In this document: positions 16,538-24,939 of the stretch, piece after piece | How the letters are laid out: every line of letters starts with the position of its first letter | Numbering within the stretch: position 1 is the first letter of the stretch | From: Halorussus salilacus | GTDB lineage: Archaea > Halobacteriota > Halobacteria > Halobacteriales > Haladaptataceae | DNA: 64,000 bases | Direction: 5' to 3' | NCBI RefSeq assembly: GCF_024138125.1 | Contig: NZ_CP099993.1 | Span: 2,294,001 to 2,358,000, forward strand | Position numbers and translations under genes: made by a program | Notes under the pieces: generated by a model | The model's input: the letters and a program-made list of their open reading frames with translations, nothing else | What the model was told of the DNA's origin: nothing | The model's database searches: none

Positions 16538-16906
16538 CTACACCTCGTTCGGCCCGCCCTCGCTCTGGACCTGCCACCCGCCGCGAATCCCGCAGGCCTC
16601 TCGGACCTCGAACTCGACCGCCGTCTCCGGCCCGAGCGTCTCCCCGCCCTCGATTCGCTCGACCCGGAGGGGCACGTCGAGGGTGCTCCCACAGCATCCC
16701 ACGCCGACGAACTCCTCCCAGACGTCGCCCTGCCGGACCCGGTCGGTCTTGGTCTTGCGGAGGAAGGCTTTGAACGGCGACCCCTCGACTTGGAACCGGC
16801 CCCAGTCGCTGAGGTCCTCGGGGTAGGAGATCACGACGCGGTCGGCGGGCGCGAGGTCGTCGGTCCCGGTCTGCGCCTCGGTCTCGGTCTCGGTTTCAGT
16901 CGTCAT
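16538..16906 (-). CDS. Conserved haloarchaeal protein of unknown function
   Basis: A 122-residue soluble protein starting M-T-T-E-T-E-T-E-T-E, followed by a beta-rich core: R-V-V-I-S-Y-P-E-D-L-S-D-W-G-R-F-Q-V-E, then V-G-V-G-C-C-G-S-T-L-D-V-P-L-R-V and A-V-E-F-E-V-R-E-A-C-G-I-R-G-G-W. The C-C pair and later Cys could bind a metal, but that is inference. The ATG at 16906 is selected because the upstream frame is repeat-derived. It converges with the small gene at 16356 and diverges from secF. Confidence 0.6.
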   Translation of the reverse strand: MTTETETETEAQTGTDDLAPADRVVISYPEDLSDWGRFQVEGSPFKAFLRKTKTDRVRQGDVWEEFVGVGCCGSTLDVPLRVERIEGGETLGPETAVEFEVREACGIRGGWQVQSEGGPNEV

Positions 16907-16940
16907 ACTCGGAGGTAGGGGCGCGAGGAGGTTAGGTGTT

Positions 16941-17017
16941 GTCGCGTGGCCGGTCCGGCGGTCGTCGCGGGGCTGGTCCGGCGGTCGTCGCGTGGCCGGT
17001 CCGACCGTCGTCGCGGG
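16941..17017. repeat. 23-nt tandem repeat upstream of secF
   Basis: About three imperfect copies of a 23-nt GC-rich unit (GTCGTCGCG followed by GGCYGGTCCG) lie between the divergent gene at 16906 and secF. The secF promoter with ACACTTATCC at about 17063-17072 follows. The repeat is non-coding. Confidence 0.6.
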
Positions 17018-17098
17018 GGCGTTCGACGGACTTCCTTTCCGACTGCGCGAAAACGGATAAGAACACTTATCCACGGCCGACCCACATTCCTCACCCAT

Positions 17099-17983
17099 AT
17101 GGTAGCCTTCGAAGTGCCGGAGGTGGATTATACCAAGTACACCAACCGGCAGTTGGCGGCGGTGCCGTTGGCGGTCCTCGCCCTCGCGCTGCTGATACTC
17201 GCCGGGTGGTACGTCACCACCGGCGCGCCGGTAGCGCTCGGAACCGAGTTCACGGGTGGGACCGAACTCAGGGTCCAGACCGCCACGCCGTCCGACGAGC
17301 TCTCCGACCAGTTCGACGCCGAGGTCGTGTCGATCAGCCCGGTCCAGACGGCCGACGACACCTACATCGTGACGTTCGGCCCCGACGCCGAGAACGTCGG
17401 CGACCAGGCGCGAAACAACCTCCAGCCAGTCGAGGGCCAGTCCGAAGACGACATGGTGAAGTCGGTGCAGGGCACCTCAGCGAGCTTCGGGCAGAACACC
17501 CAGCGGCTCGCGCTCTACGGACTGGGCGTCGCGTTTGCCGGGATGAGCGTGCTGGTCTTCCTGATGTTCCGGACGTTCGTCCCCTCCATCGCGGTCGTCA
17601 TCTCGGCGTTCAGCGACATCGTCATCCCGCTGGCGCTGATGAACGTCCTCGGCATCGACCTCTCGCTGGGGACGGTCGCGGCGCTGTTGATGCTCATCGG
17701 TTACTCGGTCGACTCCGACATCCTGCTGAACAACCACATCCTGCGGCGGTCGGGTGACTTCTACGAGTCGACCTACCGCGCGATGCAGACCGGTGTGACC
17801 ATGACCGTCACGTCGCTGTCGGCGATGGCCGTGATGGCGCTCGTCGCGTACGTCTTCGGCATCGACCTGCTGGCGTCCATCGGTATCGTACTCGTCATGG
17901 GGCTCGCGGCCGACCTGATGAACACGTACATGCTCAACCTCAGCCTGCTTCGCTGGTACAAGTACGAGGGGGTGGCCCAATGA
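17099..17983 (+). CDS. secF: Protein translocase subunit SecF
   Basis: A 294-residue membrane protein with six predicted TM helices (one near residues 20-40, five from about 140 on) and an extracytoplasmic domain. F-T-G-G-T-E-L-R after TM1 and the later S-V-D-S-D-I-L-L-N-N segment in TM4-TM5 are SecF signatures. With SecD it forms the proton- or sodium-driven SecDF complex that helps protein export. The ATG at 17099 is chosen (M-V-A-F-E-V-P-E-V-D-Y-T-K-Y); the frame upstream is low-complexity. It overlaps secD by four bases (ATGA). Confidence 0.95.
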   Translation: MVAFEVPEVDYTKYTNRQLAAVPLAVLALALLILAGWYVTTGAPVALGTEFTGGTELRVQTATPSDELSDQFDAEVVSISPVQTADDTYIVTFGPDAENVGDQARNNLQPVEGQSEDDMVKSVQGTSASFGQNTQRLALYGLGVAFAGMSVLVFLMFRTFVPSIAVVISAFSDIVIPLALMNVLGIDLSLGTVAALLMLIGYSVDSDILLNNHILRRSGDFYESTYRAMQTGVTMTVTSLSAMAVMALVAYVFGIDLLASIGIVLVMGLAADLMNTYMLNLSLLRWYKYEGVAQ

Positions 17984-19548
17984 GTATCCGCGACAACTGG
18001 CGGGTCCTCCTGCTGGTGGTCTTCCTCGTCGCGAGCACCTTCGCGATATTCGCCCCCGGCGTCGGGGGCGGCGGCGAGGGTGGCGGAGCCGACTCGTTCG
18101 TCGCCGAGAACGACGGCCCGACCAACCTCCAGTACGGCCTCGAACTCTCGGGCGGGACCCGGATTCGCGCGCCCGTCGACGGACAGACCGCCTACGAGGT
18201 CGAGGTCTCCGAGGGCGAACGACCCGGCGAGGTCGAGCAACGTGTCGCGGGCAACGTCTCGGGCGCCGACGCCGCCGACGTGACCGCGCGCCTCTCGCCC
18301 AACGGGACCACCGTCGAGCTCACCGTCGGCAACGTCAGCCAAGAGGAGTTCGGCTCCGGTCTCGAAGCCGCGGGCTACGAGTACGACCGCATCGAGGACG
18401 GCGTCACCGACGAGACCCGCGAGACCATCGTGCGCATCCTCCGGGACAAGATTTCGCAGGCCGGACTCTCCGGCGGGCAGGTCCAGGAGGTGACCACCGC
18501 AGACGGGAACAACTTCGTGGTCATCGAGATGCCCAACGCCAACCAGACCGAGGTCGAGAGCCTCGTCACCGAGCGCGGGCAGGTCGAGGTCGTCGCGGTC
18601 TTCCCCGAGGAGGACAACGGCTCGGAGTACAGCAGAGACCCGGTCCTCCAGCAGGGCGACTTCAACAGCATCGGGCAGGCGACCGACAGCCCCGAGCAGG
18701 GCCCGCACGTCCCGCTGGTGCTGAACGACGAGTCGGCCGACAACTTCTCGTCGGCGATGCGCGAGCACGGCTTCACCCGCGAGGGCGTCCAGAGCTGTCG
18801 GTACGAGAACGAGTCCACCGAGGACCCCGGCTACTGCCTGTACACCGTGGTCGACGGCGAGACCGTCTACGCGGCCGGGATGGGCGCGGACCTCGCGCGG
18901 TCGTTCGAGAACGGCGACTTCGAACAGCAACCCAGCTTCATCATGCAGACCGAGAACATGTCCGAGGCCCGCGAACTCCAGATTCACCTGAACGCGGGGT
19001 CGCTCCCGGCGTCGCTGAACATGGACGACGGGACCTCCTACTTCCTCGCGCCCAGCCTCGCCGAGGAGTTCAAGCTCTACTCGCTCATCACCGGCATCAT
19101 CGCGGCGCTCGCGGTCACCGTCGCGGTGTTCCTCCGGTACGGTGACCCCAAGGTCGCCGCGCCGATGCTGGTGACGGCGCTGTCGGAGGTCGTCATCCTC
19201 CTCGGGTTCGCGGCCGCGATCCAGTTGCCGCTGGACCTCAGCCACATCGCGGGATTCATCGCGGTCATCGGGACCGGGGTCGACGACCTCGTCATCATCG
19301 CCGACGAGGTGATGGCCGAGGGCGAGGTCCACTCCTCGCGCGTCTTCCGGAGCCGGTTCCGGAAGGCGTTCTGGGTCATCGGCGCGGCCGCGGCGACCAC
19401 CATCATCGCGATGAGCCCGCTCGCGGTCCTCTCGCTCGGCGACCTCCAGGGCTTCGCCATCGTCACCATCCTCGGCGTGCTGGTCGGCGTGCTGGTGACG
19501 CGTCCGGCGTACGGTGACATCCTGCGCGCCCTGCTGACCAGCAAGTAG
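17980..19548 (+). CDS. secD: Protein translocase subunit SecD
   Basis: A 522-residue partner of SecF: TM1 near residues 8-27, a large outside domain with Y-G-L-E-L-S-G-G-T-R-I-R-A-P-V-D and N-A-G-S-L-P-A-S-L, then five TM helices from about residue 350. The segment G-T-G-V-D-D-L-V-I-I-A-D-E corresponds to the conserved D-x-x-x-x-x-x-D region of TM4-TM5. It overlaps secF by four bases. The F-before-D order is the usual haloarchaeal one. A strong hairpin 95 nt downstream ends the operon. Confidence 0.95.
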   Translation: MSIRDNWRVLLLVVFLVASTFAIFAPGVGGGGEGGGADSFVAENDGPTNLQYGLELSGGTRIRAPVDGQTAYEVEVSEGERPGEVEQRVAGNVSGADAADVTARLSPNGTTVELTVGNVSQEEFGSGLEAAGYEYDRIEDGVTDETRETIVRILRDKISQAGLSGGQVQEVTTADGNNFVVIEMPNANQTEVESLVTERGQVEVVAVFPEEDNGSEYSRDPVLQQGDFNSIGQATDSPEQGPHVPLVLNDESADNFSSAMREHGFTREGVQSCRYENESTEDPGYCLYTVVDGETVYAAGMGADLARSFENGDFEQQPSFIMQTENMSEARELQIHLNAGSLPASLNMDDGTSYFLAPSLAEEFKLYSLITGIIAALAVTVAVFLRYGDPKVAAPMLVTALSEVVILLGFAAAIQLPLDLSHIAGFIAVIGTGVDDLVIIADEVMAEGEVHSSRVFRSRFRKAFWVIGAAAATTIIAMSPLAVLSLGDLQGFAIVTILGVLVGVLVTRPAYGDILRALLTSK

Positions 19549-19642
19549 GTCGCCATCGAAATCTCTCACGTCTGGAGTCTCCCGGAAACTCTCACGTCTG
19601 CAGTCTCGCCATCGAAACCTCCCTCCTCCCCTCTCCGCTGGG

Positions 19643-19681
19643 CCGGGCGGCGGCCCGCGGTCACCGCGGGCCGCCGCCCGG
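19643..19681. terminator. Hairpin after secF-secD
   Basis: Perfect 19-bp arms (19643-19661 and 19663-19681) are separated by one base. It lies 95 nt after the secD stop and about 50 nt before the promoter of the histidine kinase. It fits a transcript-ending or stabilising hairpin, but the near-perfect palindrome also belongs to a group of long palindromes seen in this window. Confidence 0.5.
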
Positions 19682-19733
19682 GTTCCACCTTGACACCGCG
19701 GCCACGTTCTCATCTCGGGTACCGACGACCAAT

Positions 19734-19742
19734 CTATTTAAG
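19734..19742 (+). promoter_or_regulatory. TATA box of the histidine kinase
   Basis: CTATTTAAG lies 22-30 nt before the ATG at 19764, predicting a leaderless transcript. Confidence 0.55.
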
Positions 19743-19763
19743 CGGGGCTACGATGTCTCGACC

Positions 19764-20930
19764 ATGAGCGCGGATTCGAGGAGACATCTCATCTGCAGAT
19801 CGGACCACCTCCCGTCGATACTCTCCGCAATCGGGGTGCTGTTCCTGGCCAGCGCCCTCGGCGAGTGGTTGCTGTTCAACGGGACGGGAGAGTTCGACTC
19901 CGTCGACTTCTTCGCCAGTACCTCGGTCTCGGCGTTTCTCACCGCCGCCATCGTCTACGGCGGTTTTCGGCTGGGGCGAAGCGACATCTCGAACGAACGG
20001 TACCCCCGCATCGTCGGGTGGATTGCGGGGTGTTCGTCGGCCTTCCTCGCGGTCAATCTCCCCATCATGCTCGCGTGGATTCCGGCCACCGTCCCGGCCC
20101 AGCTCTGGTGGGCGCGATTCGTCGTGAGCGTCGGTCTCGTCGGCGGCCTCTTCATCGGGAGCATCGAGGCGCGGGCCATCGAGCGCGAGCGAGTCGCCGA
20201 GCGCGCCGCGGTCCGGGCCGAGGAGGCCGAGACTCACCACCGGCACCTCGATTACCTCAACAGCCTCCTGCGCCACGAGGTGTTGAACACCGCCAACGTC
20301 ATCACCGGCTACGCGTCGCTGCTCCTCGAAAACGACGAGGTCGCGGCCGAGGCCCGCGACCGCGTCGAGACCATCCACAGGCGAGGAGAGGACATGACGA
20401 GCGTCATCCGGGACGTGCGAGTGCTGCTCACGACGACCAGCGGGACCGCCGCGCTGGAGCCCACGGACCTCTCCTCGGTCCTCGAAGCCGAACTCGACGA
20501 CCTCCGTCGGACGGCCGACGCCGTCGAAATCGAGGCGTCGATACCCGACGGCGTGGTCGTGGTGGCCGACGACCTCCTCGCCCGAGCGTTCTCGAACCTC
20601 CTCACGAACGCGGTCGAACACCACGACGGGGGCGTCCCGCGAGTGACCGTGACGGTCGAGGAGTCGGCCGAGACGGCAACGGTGTACGTCGCCGACGACG
20701 GACCCGGGATTCCTCCCGGCGAGCGGGCGACACTGTTCGAACGCAGCGACAACACCGGCGGTTCCCACGGCCTCGGCCTCTACCTCGTGCGGACGCTGGT
20801 CGAGCGCTACGGCGGCACGGTCGAACTGGTCGAGACCGGCGACGACGGCACCGAGTTCGCCCTCACGTTGCCGAAGGCGACCCGAACCACGGACGACCGC
20901 CCCCGACGGGTAGGAGCGCAAACACTTTAG
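19764..20930 (+). CDS. Membrane histidine kinase
   Basis: A 388-residue sensor kinase. Four hydrophobic segments fill residues about 15-135, then a short coiled coil (I-E-R-E-R-V-A-E-R-A-A-V-R-A-E-E-A-E) leads to the phospho-acceptor box L-L-R-H-E-V-L-N-T-A-N-V-I. The ATPase domain has N-L-L-T-N-A-V-E-H-H (N box), D-D-G-P-G-I-P (G1) and G-L-G-L-Y-L-V-R-T-L-V-E-R-Y-G-G (G2). This is the common haloarchaeal type with only membrane helices as input domain. No response regulator is adjacent, so the partner and signal are unknown. Confidence 0.9.
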   Translation: MSADSRRHLICRSDHLPSILSAIGVLFLASALGEWLLFNGTGEFDSVDFFASTSVSAFLTAAIVYGGFRLGRSDISNERYPRIVGWIAGCSSAFLAVNLPIMLAWIPATVPAQLWWARFVVSVGLVGGLFIGSIEARAIERERVAERAAVRAEEAETHHRHLDYLNSLLRHEVLNTANVITGYASLLLENDEVAAEARDRVETIHRRGEDMTSVIRDVRVLLTTTSGTAALEPTDLSSVLEAELDDLRRTADAVEIEASIPDGVVVVADDLLARAFSNLLTNAVEHHDGGVPRVTVTVEESAETATVYVADDGPGIPPGERATLFERSDNTGGSHGLGLYLVRTLVERYGGTVELVETGDDGTEFALTLPKATRTTDDRPRRVGAQTL

Positions 20931-20954
20931 GCGGGAGCGAGAGAACGGAGTGAC

Positions 20955-21227
20955 ATGTCGACAGACCCCTCCGACGAGCGCGTCGAGCGCATCGTCCGGC
21001 GCGCGGTGCGCAAGGAACTCGAACTCCTCGGCGAGCGGCTGTTCTGGACGTTCGTCTCGGCACTCGGGCTGTTCTGGGGCCTCTTGCTCGTCGCGTCGGG
21101 AGCCAACTCCCCGGGCGACCTGTCGCTCGGGTTCGCCGTCTTCGGCGCGGCGCTGGCGCTCGCGGCGGTCCGAACCCTCCTGCTGACGTGGGAGCTTCCG
21201 CCGTACCGCTCGGCCCCGGACGAATAA
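20955..21227 (+). CDS. Small two-helix membrane protein
   Basis: A 90-residue protein: a charged amphipathic N-terminus (D-E-R-V-E-R-I-V-R-R-A-V-R-K-E-L-E-L-L), then two membrane helices (about 28-49 and 56-77) joined by A-N-S-P-G-D-L-S. It is conserved-looking but of unknown function. The ATG follows 24 nt after the kinase stop on the same strand, although CACTTTAGG at 20921-20929 could be its own promoter. Confidence 0.65.
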   Translation: MSTDPSDERVERIVRRAVRKELELLGERLFWTFVSALGLFWGLLLVASGANSPGDLSLGFAVFGAALALAAVRTLLLTWELPPYRSAPDE

Positions 21228-21251
21228 CCCCGACCGGACGCCCGAGCGCGC

Positions 21252-21911
21252 TCAGAAGTCCCCGAGTCCCGACTGTTCGGCCGCCGCCAGCACGTCGTCG
21301 CAGGTCGACCAGCTCCGGCGCGCGCAGTCGGGGAGCCGACCGTGTTCGGCCACGAACGCCGCCAGAAACTCGCGGGTGGTCGGGTCGCTCGGGTAGCCCG
21401 ACCCCAGTTCGGCGAACGCCTCGCCGTACTCCTCGGCGTACGCCTCCGCGAGGTCGGCGACGTGGGCGTCCCTCGCGACCTTCGCCACGATGCTGGCGGC
21501 GCTCACGACCGCGTGGCTCTCGTCGGCCCCGTGCTCGGCGGTCAAGTCGACCGCCGCCGGAACCCGGTCTTCGACCCGGCGGGCGAACCGGCGTTCGCTG
21601 GTGTCGCCCGCGTCGGCGATTCCCGCCGCGTCGTCGTCGGCGACCGCCGCGACCGCCTCGGCGTGGGCCTCGACGGTCAGCGTGTTCATGTCGGTCTCGC
21701 CGTCGATGCGCGCGACCGGCACCTCGGCGAGTCCGACCGCGACGCGGTCGGACTCGCGCAGCCTCGCCGCGATCTCCTCGCGGCGCGCGGGCGCGACGTT
21801 CTTCGAGTCGTCCACGTCGGCGGGCAGGACCGCGGGGTCCTCGACCGCGACCGCGGCCGCGAACATCGACCCCAGCACCGGCCCCTTGCCCGCCTCGTCC
21901 ACTCCGAACAC
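21252..21911 (-). CDS. rnhB: Ribonuclease HII
   Basis: A 219-residue enzyme cutting the RNA strand of RNA-DNA hybrids. The first acidic pair is in F-G-V-D-E-A-G-K-G-P; D-D-S-K-N-V, S-A-A-S-I-V-A-K-V-A-R-D and G-S-G-Y-P-S-D-P-T-T continue the family pattern. No ATG suits the N-terminus: the frame runs 75 codons upstream through palindromic DNA, whereas archaeal RNase HII normally begins only a few residues before the D-E-A-G motif. I therefore choose GTG at 21911. It is convergent with the small membrane gene and is probably expressed from the region before 22154. Confidence 0.88.
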   Translation of the reverse strand: MFGVDEAGKGPVLGSMFAAAVAVEDPAVLPADVDDSKNVAPARREEIAARLRESDRVAVGLAEVPVARIDGETDMNTLTVEAHAEAVAAVADDDAAGIADAGDTSERRFARRVEDRVPAAVDLTAEHGADESHAVVSAASIVAKVARDAHVADLAEAYAEEYGEAFAELGSGYPSDPTTREFLAAFVAEHGRLPDCARRSWSTCDDVLAAAEQSGLGDF

Positions 21912-21944
21912 GGGCCGACCGACGCACGCGGGGTAGTTGTAGCT

Positions 21945-22092
21945 TGCTGACCGCGATTTCGTCCCGGTTGGGACCCGCGATTTCGTCCCGGGCCAGCGCG
22001 GGCGCGCTGGCCCGGGACGAAGTTGTGAGAGGTGCGAAGTCGCGAGAACCGCGAAGTCGCGAAATCGCGAGAACCGCGAAACCGCGGGACTG
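21945..22092. repeat. Large hairpin with flanking direct repeats
   Basis: A perfect hairpin with 18-bp arms (21982-21999, 22004-22021) and a GGGC loop is preceded by two copies of GCGATTTCGTCCCG and followed by short repeats built from CGCGAAGTCGCGAGAAC (22038-22092). It occupies the spacer between rnhB and the DUF5789 gene, where the promoter of rnhB must lie. No protein is encoded. Confidence 0.65.
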
Positions 22093-22153
22093 CGGGCCGT
22101 CCCTGACGGGTCGGCCCGAAGTCCTATCCGCGCCAACGCGGTAGTCCCGGGCG

Positions 22154-22480
22154 ATGGACTTCACACCGAACGCCGACGACCGACTCGTCTCGCTTCAGGT
22201 CGAACGAATCGACGAACTGCTCGGCGACACCGACTTCCCGACCACCACCGACGAGGTGGTCGCGGAGTTCGGCGACGTGGTCGTCGAGTACGCGGGCGGG
22301 GGCAGCGAGTCGCTCGAAGGCATCCTCCGGACCGCGGGCGACGAGGAGTACGCCACGACCGACGACCTCCAGCTCGCGGTCCTCAACGGCGTCGACCGCG
22401 ACGCGGTCGGGAGACCCCACTACAGCGACCGCGACCCGCCGGTCTCGGGCGTCGACCGCGGGCCGGACCAGTCGTTCTGA
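22154..22480 (+). CDS. DUF5789 family protein
   Basis: A 108-residue haloarchaeal protein. The pattern L-Q-V-E-R-I-D-E-L-L-G-D-T-D-F-P-T-T-T-D-E-V, then G-D-V-V-V-E-Y-A-G-G and S-L-E-G-I-L-R resembles the DUF5789 group, small acidic proteins of unknown function that are very common in Halobacteria. It ends with a disordered, charged tail. It is divergent from rnhB and convergent with DUF2270. Confidence 0.75.
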   Translation: MDFTPNADDRLVSLQVERIDELLGDTDFPTTTDEVVAEFGDVVVEYAGGGSESLEGILRTAGDEEYATTDDLQLAVLNGVDRDAVGRPHYSDRDPPVSGVDRGPDQSF

Positions 22481-22507
22481 GCACGCTCTCGGCGGCCGCG
22501 AATCGCC

Positions 22508-23254
22508 TCACTCGTCGTCCCACGGGTCGGTCCGCTCGCGCTCGTGGAACTCTCCGCTGGGCGACCATAGCACGTAGTAGCCCGAGACGGCGGTCATCGC
22601 GAGGTAGAAGGCTGCGACGGCGGCGACGACCGCTTCCCCCGGTATCCCCGGCATCGCGGCGGTGGTCCGCCACGACTGTCCCGATTCGAACGCGGTGATG
22701 CGGACCACCCACGCCGCGAGCAGGACGAGGAGTAAGGGGTAGTAGACGCGGCTGAGTCGGCGCGCGAACGCCCGGAACAGCGACACCTTCACCGCGGGAT
22801 TCCGGAGGTCGTCGCCGATGCGCTCGCGCCACTCGCGGTGGGGGAGTTCCTCGTCGGGGTCGAGCAGCTGGGCGAACAGGTCGCGTTCGAGCAGGCGGAC
22901 CCGCTCGCGCCACACGTCGTAGGCCCGGTAGCGGCGGGTCTCGACGAGCAGGAACATCGAGAGCGTCGCCATCCCGATGACGATGAGGTAGTGAGGGTTG
23001 TCGCGACTGGAGAACGCCCACGTCAGGATGGCGGCCATGATGGTGACCGCCCAGTAGGTCGTCCGGTCGAGGCGGCTGCGCCACGAGGTCACGCGGTCCA
23101 TCTGGCCCCGGTAGAGGTGGCCCAACAGGCCCACCATCTCCGACGGGTCGGTCGCCAGCTCCTCGCCGACGTCTCCGCGCGCCTCGCCGTCTTCGTCCGC
23201 CGAGCCGGGTCCGTCGGTCTCGTCGGCCGGACCGCTCGCATCCCCCATGCGCAC
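22508..23254 (-). CDS. DUF2270 family membrane protein
   Basis: A 248-residue protein with an acidic N-terminal tail (about 1-38), then L-L-G-H-L-Y-R-G-Q-M-D-R-V-T-S-W-R-S-R-L-D and four membrane helices in two pairs (about 66-108 and 160-235). Between the pairs, R-A-Y-D-V-W-R-E-R-V-R-L-L-E-R-D-L-F is the conserved cytoplasmic segment. The domain is found in bacteria and archaea without known function. Either ATG at 23254 or 23248 may start it. The gene lies 42 nt beyond pus10 on the same strand. Confidence 0.85.
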   Translation of the reverse strand: MRMGDASGPADETDGPGSADEDGEARGDVGEELATDPSEMVGLLGHLYRGQMDRVTSWRSRLDRTTYWAVTIMAAILTWAFSSRDNPHYLIVIGMATLSMFLLVETRRYRAYDVWRERVRLLERDLFAQLLDPDEELPHREWRERIGDDLRNPAVKVSLFRAFARRLSRVYYPLLLVLLAAWVVRITAFESGQSWRTTAAMPGIPGEAVVAAVAAFYLAMTAVSGYYVLWSPSGEFHERERTDPWDDE

Positions 23255-23296
23255 GGAGACGGCGTTCGCCGACCTACGGTTTACGGCGGGTCGGAA

Positions 23297-24619
23297 TCAG
23301 GCGACCTCTTTCAGGTACTCGGGGTCGTCGAACTCCTCGTCCTCGCCCTCGACCGCGAGCACGTCGAGCGCGGTGACGACCGCGTCGACGCCCAGCAGGC
23401 CCGCGAGGCTCGGGGTCGTCCGGCCCTCGTCGCCCGAGACGAGCTCCTTGACGTAGAGGCCGCCCTCGCCGTGGACCTCGAGTTCGCCGCGGCGGGGGTC
23501 GTGGAGTTCGCCCGAGACGGCGTAGGCCTCCCGCGTCCGGGTCAGACTCGCCCGGCGGTGGTCGACGCGCTGGGGGGTGTCCTGTTCGATGGTCGCGCCG
23601 TCGAGTTCCCCGACCGCGGCCTGCAGTTCCTCGTCGGTCACGTCGGCCCCGAACTCCACGTCCATCCGGTAGGTCTTGCTCGCGTCGAGTTCCTTCACGC
23701 GCTCGACCATCTCGTGGCTCGCGGGCGCGAGGTCGGTCACCTCGACCGCCCCGTCGGCGAACTCGTTTATCTCGGCTTCGAGCGCGTCGATGTCCACGCT
23801 CCGAACCCGGGGTTGCTTGACCTCGATGACGAACGGCCTGCCGGTCCCGACCATCAGCGCGTCCACGTCCTCGCGGCCCGCGCCGTGGAACAGCGCCTCC
23901 TCGCCGTCCATCGCGTCGAGGACGGGCGGGGTGGTCAGCTCCTCGACGCTCTCGTCGTAGAGGTAGCCCGACCCGCCGCAGTGCTCGCAGTCCTCCTCTC
24001 CCCCGCCTTCGGCGAGCTGTTTGCCCGACCCGCCACACTCCCGGCAGGGCCACTCGGTCTGGGGGATGTCGCGTTCGAGCTTCCGATACCGGCCGTAGAC
24101 GAACGCGGAGTTCACCTGGACCTCGACCGCGTGGGCCGAGAGGTCGGCGCGCTCTGGGTCGACGTTCAGCAGGGCCAGCACGTCGGGGCGCTCGAAGTCG
24201 ACCTCCGTGCCGGTGAGCTGGCCCACCCGCTTGCCGACCTCGCGGTTGAACTCCGACTTGAACAGCTCGCCAGCGTCCTCGGGGAGGTCGGCCGACTCCC
24301 GGAGCAGTTTCTCGTTCTCCTCGACCAGCGGCGGGACCCGGGTCCCGACCTGATAGGTGTCGAACTCCCAGCCCTCCAGCGCCTCGGCGACCGTCTCGGC
24401 CCACTCGTCGAACCGCTGGCTCTCGCCCTCGCAGACCCAGCACTCGGCCGTCTCGTCCTCGTAGGGGTCGTCGTCGGCCAGCGCGACCGCGATGCGAAGC
24501 GAGCGGCCGCGCTCGTCGTTCGTGAGTCCGAAGCTGCGGTCGGCGAAGCACCGACCCAGACAGGCGTCGCACACCGGGCCGTTCTCGATGACCCGGCGAG
24601 CGTCGGCGAGGATGGTCAT
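23297..24619 (-). CDS. pus10: tRNA pseudouridine synthase Pus10
   Basis: A 440-residue archaeal enzyme making pseudouridine 54 and 55 in tRNA. The N-terminus holds C-D-A-C-L-G-R-C and later C-W-V-C, zinc-binding Cys pairs, followed by a THUMP-like region (about 60-170) and the catalytic domain with M-V-G-T-G-R-P-F-V-I-E-V-K. An extra Cys-rich insert near residues 192-220 (C-R-E-C-G-G-S-G then C-E-H-C-G-G-S-G) looks like a DnaJ-type zinc finger. The C-terminus has the L-Y-V-K-E-L-V-S-G-D-E-G-R-T-T-P-S motif. It is followed by the DUF2270 gene. Confidence 0.92.
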   Translation of the reverse strand: MTILADARRVIENGPVCDACLGRCFADRSFGLTNDERGRSLRIAVALADDDPYEDETAECWVCEGESQRFDEWAETVAEALEGWEFDTYQVGTRVPPLVEENEKLLRESADLPEDAGELFKSEFNREVGKRVGQLTGTEVDFERPDVLALLNVDPERADLSAHAVEVQVNSAFVYGRYRKLERDIPQTEWPCRECGGSGKQLAEGGGEEDCEHCGGSGYLYDESVEELTTPPVLDAMDGEEALFHGAGREDVDALMVGTGRPFVIEVKQPRVRSVDIDALEAEINEFADGAVEVTDLAPASHEMVERVKELDASKTYRMDVEFGADVTDEELQAAVGELDGATIEQDTPQRVDHRRASLTRTREAYAVSGELHDPRRGELEVHGEGGLYVKELVSGDEGRTTPSLAGLLGVDAVVTALDVLAVEGEDEEFDDPEYLKEVA

Positions 24620-24688
24620 GTCCGACCCGTGGGGTTCGGGCGGTAAACGGGTTTCTCATTCGTTCGCGCGGTCGGTCGGCGCACGCCG

Positions 24689-24886
24689 TCACAGGTCCCG
24701 GAGGTCGGCTTCGAGGTGGTCGTCGCCGACCCACGTCACGTCCTCTCGGGCGACCAGTTCTGCGAACTCCCACGGGTTCATCCCGGCGATTTCGGCGGCT
24801 TTCGAGAAAGAGGCTTCACCCTCGCCGAGTTCCGCGAGCGCCCGCGATTCGCGGTCCATGTTCCCGTCGACGAACCCTCGACCCAT
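24689..24886 (-). CDS. UPF0175-like small protein (short form)
   Basis: A 65-residue acidic protein: L-A-E-L-G-E-G-E-A-S-F-S-K-A-A-E-I-A-G-M-N-P-W-E-F-A-E-L-V matches the helical C-terminal part of UPF0175 proteins, which often act as antitoxins. The N-terminal DNA-binding strand-helix region is missing, and I find no trace of it upstream, where the divergent gene at 24940 begins. It may be a naturally short form or a truncated gene. No PIN-type toxin is adjacent. Confidence 0.65.
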   Translation of the reverse strand: MGRGFVDGNMDRESRALAELGEGEASFSKAAEIAGMNPWEFAELVAREDVTWVGDDHLEADLRDL

Positions 24887-24939
24887 GGACCTTTCGGCGG
24901 TCCCGCAGGATTTTGTGGTAGTCTCTCGTCTGTGCGCCC

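Noticed and set aside
17773-19713. A 646-codon minus-strand open frame opposite secF/secD.
   Set aside because: It is the antisense of secD in GC-rich DNA, with Arg/Asp/Gly-rich low-complexity sequence and no domain. The plus-strand SecD motifs are clear.
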